Below, in pieces: positions 28,830 through 37,583 of a stretch of DNA of 64,000 nucleotides (position 1 is its first letter; each line of letters opens with the position of its first letter). The stretch covers positions 60,637-124,636 of the forward strand of contig JACJJM010000007.1 of assembly GCA_016900015.1 (NCBI GenBank), written 5' to 3'. The translations under genes were made by a program, and so were the position numbers. Source of the DNA: Phocaeicola coprophilus (GTDB lineage: Bacteria > Bacteroidota > Bacteroidia > Bacteroidales > Bacteroidaceae). The notes beneath the pieces are model-generated. The model had not been told where the DNA came from and did no database searches. It saw nothing but the letters and a program-made list of their open reading frames with translations.

Positions 28830-29435
28830 TCAACGAGCAGGCAGGCTGTCAAGTTCATGCACCCGCTCCTTTAATTCATACACGTGAGTGACGGGGCGAT
28901 GAAACAAAGGCTCCATCCACTCCCGAAGCACGATGACCGTACGCATGGCCTCGTTCATCCGCAACGTGGACTCAGGTTGAGGCAGTTCGTCCGCCTGCTT
29001 TTGCACCTTCTCCAGATAAGCCTCAGCCACCTCGTTCGCCTCCTGATAGAGGGCGGGCGAACTTTCTCCCTTGCTTCTCACGGCTTCAACCTGAGCTTGC
29101 AGTTCCTTGTAGGCCGCACTTTGCATGATGTCTGATTTCAGCATCCCGGCCTGGAGTTTAATCAAGTCCGGATAGCATTGATTGAGGATCCGCACGTCTT
29201 CCGACGCCTTTTGCCGTCCGACACCGGCTGCACGCCGCAACGAGTCGACTACAACGGCCCAACGCACCTCGGCCTTTTTCAAATCCTGCACCAAAGCACG
29301 GCGCTCCGGTGATTGCTCCTTGTCGCACAGTCGGCACACTCGTTTCTGCAATGCACCGTAATCCACATCAAATGCGACTTGCCCTTGCGCGGTCAAGCCT
29401 GCACAGAGCATCCATAGTAATACCCACTTTTTCAT
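28830..29435 (-). CDS. Secreted helical protein of unknown function
   Basis: A 201-residue protein from the start at 29435, with a clear signal peptide (MKKWVLLWMLCAGLTAQGQ). The mature part is charged and predicted by eye to be almost wholly alpha-helical, with paired Cys in VCRLCDKE. No family is recognised. It stands alone on the minus strand behind the 28.6-kb array; no -7 element is obvious. Periplasmic location is inferred from the signal only. Confidence 0.7.
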   Translation of the reverse strand: MKKWVLLWMLCAGLTAQGQVAFDVDYGALQKRVCRLCDKEQSPERRALVQDLKKAEVRWAVVVDSLRRAAGVGRQKASEDVRILNQCYPDLIKLQAGMLKSDIMQSAAYKELQAQVEAVRSKGESSPALYQEANEVAEAYLEKVQKQADELPQPESTLRMNEAMRTVIVLREWMEPLFHRPVTHVYELKERVHELDSLPAR

Positions 29436-29441
29436 AATCAC

Positions 29442-30007
29442 ATCTATTTAAAAGTCTCTCTTTGTCACACCGTATTGATAAGTAGAATATCATATTTAAC
29501 TCATACACTATTTAGACGCGGACATATTCATTTATGCAACTACTTATATCTTACTATTTAGGCGAATATCCGCATTTTTCCCTACCTGTAACTACGCAAC
29601 TAATAAAACGTTCTCCGGCATCCCGACTTTCAGTCGAAGTTCATCCGCAGTGGGCTGGGAGAGTTATCAATACCCATCCTGTCCCTGAAAGGGGACAAAT
29701 ATCCGCTTGTCGTTCGCCCTCTTCGAGGACGGCACCACCGATGTTTGCCGGCCGCAAGTTCCACTTCGTTCCACATGCGGTTAAACATGATTGGACATCT
29801 CCGACGCCCCTGTTATGATTGGTTTATGCCCCACGAAACTGTGGCCAAACCTCAGTATGCGTCCTTACGTATCATGAACAGCTTATTACGAAGAATAAAA
29901 ATACTATTTTTATTTCATTTTCCAACATTTCCCAATAAAAATCATCCGTTTCCGACCTATACATCCGCTTTCTCCGTCCTCACCAATCCCCCCTTAAGGG
30001 TAGCCGA
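29442..30007. other. Intergenic stretch without supported gene
   Basis: About 570 bp. Open frames at 29534-29818 and 29745-30206 (plus) have no signal, domain or codon pattern like their neighbours. A direct repeat ACTATTTAG occurs at 29507 and 29553 (46 bp apart). Part of the region (29640-29880) may be a decayed coding sequence, but no family could be named. Confidence 0.4.
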
Positions 30008-30077
30008 CCACGGCCTCCTTTCCGTCCGTGCACCGAAAGGAGGCCGTGGAAGCACGGAGTTAAGGGCGCTCTTTCCG
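30008..30077. repeat. Dispersed repeat copy with inverted TCCTTTC arms
   Basis: CCACGGCCTCCTTTC (30008-30022) pairs perfectly with its complement at 30035-30049. Just before it, GGGTAGCCGACCACGG repeats a spacer of the 12.0-kb array. Inverted cores CCGAAAGG (30033) and CGGAGTTAA (30055) are 22 bp apart, and CTTTCCG follows at 30071. It is a rearranged member of the 22-bp array family, 93 bp beyond the protease stop. Confidence 0.7.
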
Positions 30078-30092
30078 CCCTTCTTATGGATA

Positions 30093-30149
30093 CAAAAACG
30101 GCGCGGGAAGATGTCGGCGACCGAAGTCTGCCGTCACCTTCCCGCGCCG
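30093..30149 (-). terminator. Terminator of the zinc protease gene
   Basis: CGGCGCGGGAAG (30099-30110) pairs with CTTCCCGCGCCG (30138-30149); on the minus strand a T run follows at once. Confidence 0.85.
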
Positions 30150-30169
30150 GAGCGGATGAGAACCGTCGC

Positions 30170-30853
30170 TTATTCGCGGCGGCCTCCGAGGTATATCATC
30201 ACGTAATAGAGCAATGTGGCGAGTGAACTGAGTGCAGCGACCACATAGGTGTAGGCAGCAGACTTCAGGGCGTCGGTCGCCTTGTCGTGCGTACGTACGG
30301 TCGTGATGCCCGCATTGTTGAGCCAGGCCAAGGCGCGGCGGCTGGCATCAATCTCCACCGGAAGGGTGATGAAGCTGAACAGCGTGGTCATGGCGAAGAG
30401 GATGATGCCTATCAACATCAGCCCCGGGAAAGACCGAATCATCAGCATGCCGATGAGCAACACCCAGGGCACGACGCTTGAAGAGAACTGCACGATGGGC
30501 ACCAGAGCCGAACGCATGCGCAGCGGAGCATAAGCGCGGGCGTGCTGCACGGCGTGTCCGCACTCGTGGGCTGCCACGGCGGCAGCGGCCACACTGTTGC
30601 TGTTGTAGACCCCTTCGCTCAGGTTCACGGTCTTGTTCATCGGGTTGTAATGGTCGGTGAGCATACCCGGCGTGTGAGTCACCTGCACATCGTAGATGCC
30701 GTTGTCGTGGAGCATCTTCACGGCTATCTCGCGCCCCGTCATCCCGTTCTCGGTCGGAATCTTCGAATAGCGTTCAAACTTGTTCTTCAAATTAGCCTGT
30801 ACCAGGTAACTGATAATCGCAATGGCGATAAAAAGTATCCAATATGAAATCAT
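30170..30853 (-). CDS. Membrane zinc metallopeptidase, YugP family
   Basis: A 227-residue integral membrane protein. The zinc motif HECGH lies at 96-100. Membrane segments are visible at about 2-20, 118-140, 142-165 and near the C-terminus. This matches the YugP family of putative neutral zinc proteases, whose substrates are unknown. It is a single-gene unit with its own promoter and terminator. Confidence 0.9.
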   Translation of the reverse strand: MISYWILFIAIAIISYLVQANLKNKFERYSKIPTENGMTGREIAVKMLHDNGIYDVQVTHTPGMLTDHYNPMNKTVNLSEGVYNSNSVAAAAVAAHECGHAVQHARAYAPLRMRSALVPIVQFSSSVVPWVLLIGMLMIRSFPGLMLIGIILFAMTTLFSFITLPVEIDASRRALAWLNNAGITTVRTHDKATDALKSAAYTYVVAALSSLATLLYYVMIYLGGRRE

Positions 30854-30906
30854 ACTTTCTAAGTTTTAATGAATAATTATTTATGAAAGAGAAACAAACG
30901 ATGTGC

Positions 30907-30914
30907 CAAATATA
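30907..30914 (-). promoter_or_regulatory. Promoter -7 element of the zinc protease gene
   Basis: TATATTTG on the minus strand fits TAnnTTTG, about 53 bp before the start codon. Confidence 0.6.
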
Positions 30915-30967
30915 CGAAGAAAGGGATTATCAACCACTAAAACAGGGCGTTTTTGGGAATGTTTTAG

Positions 30968-31034
30968 TGAAAAAATGTTGACGGCAGACATCTGACCCGC
31001 CATTCAGGCATTTTGTCAGATGTCTGCCGTCGAC
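30968..31034 (-). terminator. Terminator after fecR (locus B)
   Basis: A 20-bp stem with one G-T pair: 30977-30996 and 31015-31034 (GACGGCAGACATCTGAC core), loop 18 nt, followed on the minus strand by a T run. Confidence 0.92.
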
Positions 31035-31056
31035 ACACGAGGGTCGGGCCTATGGC

Positions 31057-32211
31057 CTATTCGACATACAAACGATGGTCGTCCTTGAGAGTCACCTTGA
31101 ACTTCTGCATCCGATTGAGCAGCGTGATGGCATGCTGCAGATCCTGCCTGCGGTCGGCCACATAGTGGAGCCTGCAATCCATGGCCTCCGCATTGCAGAA
31201 CACCACTGACACATTATACCACCGTCCCAAATCCTTCATGATGTCCAGCAAGGGGACATTGTCATAATAGAAATAGCCTTCTTTCCAATGCACATAGGAC
31301 GACACGTCCACTTTCTGCACGGCGATGTCTCCATCCGCCAGGAGGCTGGCCTGCTCGCCGGGCACGATGCGTGTCGTGGCCTGCCGGTCGGCATCGCTCA
31401 CCTCCACGCTTCCTTCTATCAGCGTCACTTGCACTTCAGACCCGGGATAGCTGGAGACATTGAACTCCGTACCTAAAACACGAGTCTGAAGGGAACGCGT
31501 GCGCACGATAAACGGGTGGTGTTCATCCCGGGCCACTTTGAAATAGGCTTCACCTTCCAGAAAGACACTCCGCTCCGCCCCGGTGAAGTGGTCCGGATAG
31601 ACAAGGCGGCTGTCGGTGTTCATATAGACTTCCGTCCCGTCAGACAAAATAATCTTAAACGTCTGCCCCCTCGGGACGGTCAGGCTATGCTTTTCCGGTA
31701 GGTCACGGACATTGGCCACCATGTCCTGCCGGGTGTGATAGTCGATTTCATTCGGAGCAGACATCGTCCATCTCTTTTTCCTTTGTTTGACATACGTGTC
31801 AGCGACATTGGGAGGAGCTTCCGTTTTCAACACAGCATCCCGCGCGGCTGTCGAATCGGACAGAAACACCACGACCGGCTCACTGTGTCTACCGAGACTT
31901 ATCCCATAGGGCACGGCCCATAACAGAAATGCCGCCAGCGCAGCCGCGACGCCGGTCAGTGCCAACGTCCACCGCCGCATGCGCAGCTTCTTCTTACGCC
32001 GTCGCGCAGCATGGAATGCTGCCAGTCTCTCTTCCACATCCAAGCCTTCACGTTCAGCCCGTGAAGCAGCAGCCAACAATCTCAAGTCTTGCAAGTCCTC
32101 CAGGCACCCTTGTTGCCCGGCTTGCTTCCACAAAGCAGCATCGCCCTCCGGCAGTCGTTCCAGAAGGTCGAGCAACTCATCATCATTCATCGGCTTGTTA
32201 TCATTGTCCAT
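31057..32211 (-). CDS. FecR-family anti-sigma factor
   Basis: A 384-residue inner-membrane anti-sigma factor. The cytoplasmic N-terminal part (1-78) is followed by one membrane segment at about 80-97. A periplasmic FecR domain at about 175-270 (VPRGQTFKIILSDGTEVYMN) and a C-terminal DUF4974 domain complete it. Such proteins receive a signal from the STN domain of a SusC partner and release an ECF sigma factor. The sigma gene lies 59 bp upstream, and an ECF-type promoter is in that gap, so fecR may be autoregulated. Likely partner: SusC of locus B. Confidence 0.93.
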   Translation of the reverse strand: MDNDNKPMNDDELLDLLERLPEGDAALWKQAGQQGCLEDLQDLRLLAAASRAEREGLDVEERLAAFHAARRRKKKLRMRRWTLALTGVAAALAAFLLWAVPYGISLGRHSEPVVVFLSDSTAARDAVLKTEAPPNVADTYVKQRKKRWTMSAPNEIDYHTRQDMVANVRDLPEKHSLTVPRGQTFKIILSDGTEVYMNTDSRLVYPDHFTGAERSVFLEGEAYFKVARDEHHPFIVRTRSLQTRVLGTEFNVSSYPGSEVQVTLIEGSVEVSDADRQATTRIVPGEQASLLADGDIAVQKVDVSSYVHWKEGYFYYDNVPLLDIMKDLGRWYNVSVVFCNAEAMDCRLHYVADRRQDLQHAITLLNRMQKFKVTLKDDHRLYVE

Positions 32212-32236
32212 ACAATCTATTTACTTTTACCTATAA

Positions 32237-32263
32237 TACGTATGACAACGCCATTTCGGGTAC
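32237..32263 (-). promoter_or_regulatory. ECF-type promoter upstream of fecR (locus B)
   Basis: On the minus strand GTACCC (32258-32263) and CGTA (32237-32240) are 17 bp apart. The same pair, with the extended matches CGTACCCGA and ACGTATTATA, stands upstream of susC-B. It is read as a site for the neighbouring ECF sigma factor. Confidence 0.65.
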
Positions 32264-32270
32264 GGGATTA

Positions 32271-32768
32271 TTATTTTTTAGCAATTTTTTCACGAAGCAT
32301 GGACAGTGCCCTCATGAGATGCTTCTTCACGGTGCTCACACTGATATTCATCTCCTCGGCCACTTCCCGGTATTTCTTCTCTTCGATGTAGCAGGCTTCA
32401 AGGATTTGCTTCGTTGCCGAAGGCAGATGTTGCATGAGTTCACGTATGCACACGATTCGGTAGTCCAAGTCCAACGACGCATCTTCAGCATCCACATCCT
32501 CCTCATGTTGCTTTTGGCAAAATTCCACATACTGGTTGTGCACGTCACGATGGCGCAGATAATCAATGCACTTGTTCTTGACGGAAGCATATAAGAAAGC
32601 CCTCACCGTCGACCGGTCCAAGCCTTTGAAATTGCTCCATACGCATTCATAGGCACTGTTTACAATATCATAGCACTCTTCTTCGTCATTAATCAACTGC
32701 AATGCATAGACGAAGAGTTGTGAATAGTATAAGCGGAATATGTCGTCAAATTCAGTTTCGGTTTCCAT
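32271..32768 (-). CDS. ECF-type RNA polymerase sigma factor
   Basis: A 165-residue sigma-70 family protein of the Bacteroidetes FecI-like group. Region 2 (about 6-75) contains FDDIFRLYYSQLFVYAL and the FLYASVKNKCIDYLR element. Region 4 (about 110-160) contains the helix-turn-helix YREVAEEMNISVSTVKKHLMRAL. It would direct RNA polymerase to locus B when released by the FecR protein encoded next to it. It is not followed by a susC in the usual order; the SusC operon lies upstream across one unknown gene. Confidence 0.93.
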   Translation of the reverse strand: METETEFDDIFRLYYSQLFVYALQLINDEEECYDIVNSAYECVWSNFKGLDRSTVRAFLYASVKNKCIDYLRHRDVHNQYVEFCQKQHEEDVDAEDASLDLDYRIVCIRELMQHLPSATKQILEACYIEEKKYREVAEEMNISVSTVKKHLMRALSMLREKIAKK

Positions 32769-32849
32769 TTCAAGCTAAAAATCATCTCCTCGCAGAGAAG
32801 ATGGCTACGAGTAAACATACAATAGAGGTCTTTTTTCGTCCGGCGACGG

Positions 32850-33485
32850 TCAAGCCTCCACATTGTCAAGCGGGACGGTGCTTCCACTATCCTTATAAGA
32901 AGCAAATCCTTTGACACGGACACGCTTTTCTTTTTCCTTTTCGGTCGGAGCGGCACTCAGCTGTTTGAAATTATCCTTGATGACATCATGCGTGGCGAAG
33001 AACTGGTCGAGTATCGCTTTCAGATACTCATCCAGGGGAGCCTCTCTCGGCGTAAACAGCACTTGGCATTTGGAGTGGAAGCCGAGATTGTGCTGTTCCT
33101 CGTCCGTGGTGTACACGGTCGTTACAAAAGAATCCACATTGACCAGATTGACAATCTCCTTCAGATAAGGCAAAGCCTGGTTCGTGAGCGTAGTGGTCCC
33201 CCACCAGGGATTCCAGATGATGATGAAACGGCTGTCTTCCTGTGTGGCTATATAGAAATCTTCCCCCTGATATTTGAAACAGATGTGTTTTTCTTCGTTC
33301 AGTTGCGGTTGGCACCCGATGGCCTGGAGCACAGTCACCACGAGGTCTTGTGTGCTCACTTCATCCAAATCTTTCTCTGCCAACCTATCCATCAGCACTT
33401 TATGCTTTCTTCTAAAATAGAAAAAGCACACAATCGGCCACACCGACAAAGCAATCACTGCGATGAGAATAGTCAAGTCTTCCAT
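32850..33485 (-). CDS. Membrane-anchored protein of unknown function
   Basis: A 211-residue protein from the start MEDLTIL at 33485, chosen because it follows a promoter element and puts a membrane segment at 5-25. The soluble part (about 50-180) has the alternating helix and strand pattern seen in small YbjN or secretion-chaperone-like proteins (VVTVLQAIGCQPQ, DEYLKAILDQF), but this is only a guess. The last 30 residues are charged and probably disordered. It lies between the locus B operon and the sigma gene on the same strand. Confidence 0.65.
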   Translation of the reverse strand: MEDLTILIAVIALSVWPIVCFFYFRRKHKVLMDRLAEKDLDEVSTQDLVVTVLQAIGCQPQLNEEKHICFKYQGEDFYIATQEDSRFIIIWNPWWGTTTLTNQALPYLKEIVNLVNVDSFVTTVYTTDEEQHNLGFHSKCQVLFTPREAPLDEYLKAILDQFFATHDVIKDNFKQLSAAPTEKEKEKRVRVKGFASYKDSGSTVPLDNVEA

Positions 33486-33525
33486 AATTGTAGCGTTTTT
33501 TAATCGATAAAATCCCTCTTTTGGA

Positions 33526-33533
33526 CAAATATA
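33526..33533 (-). promoter_or_regulatory. Promoter -7 element of the gene at 32850-33485
   Basis: TATATTTG on the minus strand fits TAnnTTTG and is 40 bp before the chosen start at 33485; it lies inside the longer reading frame, so it argues for the shorter protein. Confidence 0.55.
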
Positions 33534-33584
33534 GGTATAAATACGTAAAACTGTGTGAACAAACAACAGTTTTTTCCCATCCGA

Positions 33585-33635
33585 CAAAAAAAAGGCAGAG
33601 CCTCCAGACTCGCTAGCCGGAGCTCCGCCTTTATC
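33585..33635 (-). terminator. Terminator of the locus B operon
   Basis: AAAGGC (33591-33596) pairs with GCCTTT (33627-33632), with an inner CTCC/GGAG pairing and a small bulge. A long T run follows on the minus strand. Confidence 0.8.
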
Positions 33636-33671
33636 ACTACACTTATACTGAGAGAGAAAATTTAACGAAGA

Positions 33672-35246
33672 TTAGTTTGGAAGAGAATTGCTACACCAAT
33701 CTGATGATTGCGTACTATTTTGCATCGCATTATACAATACTGGAGACATATAGACGCACATTTTCACTTTACCCTTACCGCCAAACGAACGAACCAATGT
33801 TCTCGGTATACCGGCTTCAATGTCATACATGTATAGTTTGTAATTATCACCATTCTGTGTGCCGACGACCAGATGCACGAAATTATTTTCCACATCGTTC
33901 GTGTAGTCTTGCCATTGGTAAGACAAATAAGTAATGGCCTCTCCCGCACCAATGCCGCTTAATGTGACAGGAGTGGGGTTTTCCGTATAGTTGGACAGAT
34001 TATACGTATAAAGCTGGTTGTCCGATATGAAATACAGCAAGTTGGTCGTTCTGGCATTCACAGCAAAAGCCGTAGCTGAAGCCAATTTGGAGTCAGCTGG
34101 AATTTCTTGCCGACCTATGGTCCGAGGCGAAGGTGCAAAAGCACCAATGACAGGAGCTTCCATCTCGTAAATGTAGCGTTGCCCACCGTTATCCTCCAGC
34201 AAGAAATAGCCTTTGGCATCGGTCTGTGACAATCCACACATCAAGCACTCCATGCCGGCAGTGGAAAAACCATTCTCATCATACGTGTACAAATCACCAA
34301 ACTGTATGTTGTCAGTACAATCGATGCGAGACTCTTCATTATTCCAATAATAAGCACAATAATCACCATCAGACATCACAAACTGGCTGCCACCTCCTGT
34401 CCTAGTCGGGACTCCGATGGCACCGGATGTGGGCATCATGGAAGAAATATAAGCCACATTGCATCCCTCGCTTGTAAGCAGATAGTTACTATTTCCAAAC
34501 GTGAAAGCGGTGTAAGGGACAACACTTGCATCCAGACCTCCGGTAACAATGCTGGCAGCATCATGCACCTTCTCCAAATCTTTCGTATTGAAGAATGCTA
34601 TCTGTCTGTCCTCTGTCGTCACACACAAAGTATGTACGGCTTTGGACTCATTGTCTTCACCAAGCATCGAGTGAGCCTGCAATGCACCAAGCGACAGTGG
34701 CTTTCCCTGCATAGGCCCATTCTGTGTAGCTTCCAGCAAGTCAGTCATCATTTCACCATCCCGGTTATACAAGTCAAGTTCTGTATTACCGTCTGCAGTC
34801 TCTTTCAACACATAAAAACCACGGGTGAACATGGTCTGTGCATTCAGCGATGTAGTGGCCATAGAAAAATAACCATTCGAAGCCGATGTAACTTTTAGCA
34901 TAATGGTGTATAAACCAATAGGGCACTCCACCGTGTAATGTAAGTCTTTCTCTGTGCTAATAAGTTCTGCTTCATAAGGTTCCTCTTCTTCCCAATTCGT
35001 AGATCCCTTATTTTCTTCATCCGGACTCCACATCCACCATTCATAAGTCAAGTCGGCATACTTTGAAGTTATCTTCGGGCTTATCTCAAGCACCTCTCCA
35101 TTGTAGGAGTTCAACGTATATGATTCGCCCAACCCTTCAATCACAATTTCATCTACAGTCGTATAGTCGTAATTGCCGTCATCGTCAAAGCATGATGAAA
35201 GCATACACACGGCCAACATCAAGATGCAATAATATATTTTCTTCAT
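33672..35246 (-). CDS. PKD-like family lipoprotein (locus B)
   Basis: A 524-residue lipoprotein (lipobox LSSC) from the start MKKIYYC at 35246. It opens with the motif DDDGNYDYTTVDEIVIEGL shared with the locus C paralogue (EDEGNYDYTQINEVTIEGI). A PKD-like beta sandwich follows at about 30-140, then a long segment with blades around VLKETADGNTELDLY and TYNLSNYTEN that looks like a propeller. It is the last gene of locus B, 12 bp after the DUF4843 gene, with a terminator behind it. Presumed surface ligand binder; the ligand is unknown. Confidence 0.82.
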   Translation of the reverse strand: MKKIYYCILMLAVCMLSSCFDDDGNYDYTTVDEIVIEGLGESYTLNSYNGEVLEISPKITSKYADLTYEWWMWSPDEENKGSTNWEEEEPYEAELISTEKDLHYTVECPIGLYTIMLKVTSASNGYFSMATTSLNAQTMFTRGFYVLKETADGNTELDLYNRDGEMMTDLLEATQNGPMQGKPLSLGALQAHSMLGEDNESKAVHTLCVTTEDRQIAFFNTKDLEKVHDAASIVTGGLDASVVPYTAFTFGNSNYLLTSEGCNVAYISSMMPTSGAIGVPTRTGGGSQFVMSDGDYCAYYWNNEESRIDCTDNIQFGDLYTYDENGFSTAGMECLMCGLSQTDAKGYFLLEDNGGQRYIYEMEAPVIGAFAPSPRTIGRQEIPADSKLASATAFAVNARTTNLLYFISDNQLYTYNLSNYTENPTPVTLSGIGAGEAITYLSYQWQDYTNDVENNFVHLVVGTQNGDNYKLYMYDIEAGIPRTLVRSFGGKGKVKMCVYMSPVLYNAMQNSTQSSDWCSNSLPN

Positions 35247-35258
35247 AAATCGCAAGTT

Positions 35259-36026
35259 TTAACGGTTAAAATCCACAAGTACATAATCATATTCCTCGCC
35301 TTCGCGTAACGGTTCTTCATGGGTTGCATTGTACTCTTCCAAAGCATTTTGCAATTGGGCTTGCAGACCAAAAAGCACATTTTGGTCGTTTGACAGATAA
35401 CCTAATATATCCGTATCTACATACTCATTGTCCCATCGAAAACCAGTCTCATCAATCATAAACTGATGCTTCACCTTGCCATAAGTACCAAAGAAATGCC
35501 TACAATATGAGTCCCAATTATTGGGCTTTATCAGCTGGTCGGCTATAACGATATTACGATAAGACTGTTCCTTTGAGACAAATGAAAAGTCATCATTGCT
35601 TTGGAAAGTAACTTTCAACATATGGTCGGCTTCCTGAAGTGAAGCATCACGCAGAAGCACAACAGGAATCACGGCTGAAGTTGCATTGGCTGGCAAAACA
35701 TATTTGGAAACCAAAGACGGGTCGTCAAAGGGAACATAATGTACACCGGCTTGTGCGTCATTGTTGCCTGTAGGTATCTGCCGCAAAGAAATGACACGAT
35801 CATAATCCACCACATTGCCCAGCAAAGCGACATCTAGCTCCACAGTATCCACTGTCACATCGCTAGGGCCAAATGCAAAGGAATAAGAATAAGTGGAATC
35901 TCTTGCATATTGATATTCAAACATCAGCCCGCATTCTTCATAATCATATACAGGCAAATCTTTCTCGCACGACACAAAAGGAAATGCCATGCAGAGAACA
36001 AACAACGATTTATATAATTTCTTCAT
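35259..36026 (-). CDS. DUF4843 lipoprotein (locus B)
   Basis: A 255-residue lipoprotein (lipobox FVSC) of the same family as 6114-6941. Conserved features are YSYSFAF, DTVELDVALLG, the GVHYVPFDDPS segment and HFFGTYGKVKHQFMI. It is third in the susC-susD-DUF4843-PKD-like operon with gaps of 24 and 12 bp. Function unknown; a surface accessory role in ligand capture is inferred from the constant position in three paralogous loci. Confidence 0.8.
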   Translation of the reverse strand: MKKLYKSLFVLCMAFPFVSCEKDLPVYDYEECGLMFEYQYARDSTYSYSFAFGPSDVTVDTVELDVALLGNVVDYDRVISLRQIPTGNNDAQAGVHYVPFDDPSLVSKYVLPANATSAVIPVVLLRDASLQEADHMLKVTFQSNDDFSFVSKEQSYRNIVIADQLIKPNNWDSYCRHFFGTYGKVKHQFMIDETGFRWDNEYVDTDILGYLSNDQNVLFGLQAQLQNALEEYNATHEEPLREGEEYDYVLVDFNR

Positions 36027-36050
36027 AACCATAATCTTTCCTTTAAACGA

Positions 36051-37556
36051 TTAGAAATCTGTATCCGGATTGGGAATAATGTAAAGTCCCTCATCCATGG
36101 TCATACTTTCATTGGACCACAAATTCCGAGTGTTATTCCGCTTGTAATAATAGAACATCTGCCCTTCGGCAAAGAACTCGCGACGATATTCTTTCGGCAA
36201 CTCTGTCATTACCTCATCCATTGACTTGAAATAATCCGTACGCGATACTTCTTTCGAAATCATGTAGGTGGAGTAAAGCGTATTGGCCTCTGCCAATGTG
36301 GAAGCCCCTTCAATGGCTATCAAATACATTTCAGACAGACGGAGCAAAGGAATGACACCTGCCGGTGATTCCTCTGATACATAATACTTACTGATACTCG
36401 GATATACGTCAGACTGCCCATCTCTTGTATCTGCCCACATGAACCGGGAGCGAATATCATTGGCATCGCATCCTTGGAATAAATCAGCTTTCCAAGATGT
36501 GGTCAAAGTCAGATTATCCTGTCTATTTACTCCGCTAAGCGAATTCACACTTGTTGGTATCCCATGAAGCAAAGGAACGGATATATCATACAGATTATCA
36601 AAATATAACGAAAACAAACATTCAGAAGGCGACATATAACGGCGATTTGTTGCCTGCCCATAATCTGTAGCACTACTCAATGTCACCACAGGATCACCAT
36701 CAACAGTAGTTGCATTGATCACTTCCATAGCTATGTCGTGTGCTGTAGTCTTGTCTCCTAAATACATATACATACGAGCTTCCAGTGCACGCACAGCCCA
36801 ATAATTCATACGATATTGACGAAAAGTCATGAAATCATCCTCCACGGAGACTCCATCTCCAAGCTCATTAAGCTCAGCCAATGTATATTGAAATATCGGA
36901 TCATTGTCTTTCAACAAAGCCTTCGCCTGTTCAATGTCGGCCTTGAGTTTTGCCACATATTCATCAAATGTACAATAGTTCAAATCCTCTTCATACGAAG
37001 TAATCTCCGAATAAGGCAAACTTACCTGAATAGTCGCATTATTGGGAACTTGACCAAATAGGCGAAGAATGTCCAAATGCAGAAATGCACGAAGACCGTA
37101 AGCCTCGCCTTCCACCACCGCGCGAGAAGCAGCATCGGGTATGGAAGAACCCTTGCCGTCACGAAACGCTTTTATCACCATGCTCGTTTCCAATACAGCA
37201 TTATAGAGATTAGAATACAACGTTTGAAATACATCTTGCGTCATCGTTTGGCTATAATCATGCACACGCAGATAATAGTTTTCTTGAATATTATCCCTAT
37301 AATCTATACCACCGTCCATATACCAAAGAGAAGCCAAAGCATCTACATTGGACATAGTCATACGAGTGCCATATAAATCAGTCTTGGCTAAATCGGAGTA
37401 ACAGCCAGTCAATGCCCCTTTAAACCCATCATAGGTGTCAAACATCTCCTCTGCGTCTTTTTCTATATTTTGCTCTACATCAAGCCAATCACTACATGAG
37501 GTAAATCCACCAAGCAGCAAAGCCGACAGCAAGAAGGATATATATTTCTTTTTCAT
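36051..37556 (-). CDS. SusD/RagB-family outer-membrane lipoprotein (locus B)
   Basis: A 501-residue SusD-like protein with lipobox FTSC and the N-terminal CSDWLDVEQ motif. The helical core and the C-terminal YRREFFAEGQMFYYYKR motif are intact. It is the surface lid and ligand binder of the SusC channel encoded 27 bp upstream. It is clearly related to the locus A SusD. Confidence 0.95.
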   Translation of the reverse strand: MKKKYISFLLSALLLGGFTSCSDWLDVEQNIEKDAEEMFDTYDGFKGALTGCYSDLAKTDLYGTRMTMSNVDALASLWYMDGGIDYRDNIQENYYLRVHDYSQTMTQDVFQTLYSNLYNAVLETSMVIKAFRDGKGSSIPDAASRAVVEGEAYGLRAFLHLDILRLFGQVPNNATIQVSLPYSEITSYEEDLNYCTFDEYVAKLKADIEQAKALLKDNDPIFQYTLAELNELGDGVSVEDDFMTFRQYRMNYWAVRALEARMYMYLGDKTTAHDIAMEVINATTVDGDPVVTLSSATDYGQATNRRYMSPSECLFSLYFDNLYDISVPLLHGIPTSVNSLSGVNRQDNLTLTTSWKADLFQGCDANDIRSRFMWADTRDGQSDVYPSISKYYVSEESPAGVIPLLRLSEMYLIAIEGASTLAEANTLYSTYMISKEVSRTDYFKSMDEVMTELPKEYRREFFAEGQMFYYYKRNNTRNLWSNESMTMDEGLYIIPNPDTDF

Positions 37557-37583
37557 AACAAAATACTTTACAACAATTAATAA

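Noticed and set aside
29534..30206. Two overlapping plus-strand frames
   Set aside because: No recognisable protein and the second runs through a repeat and a terminator; at best a decayed gene.
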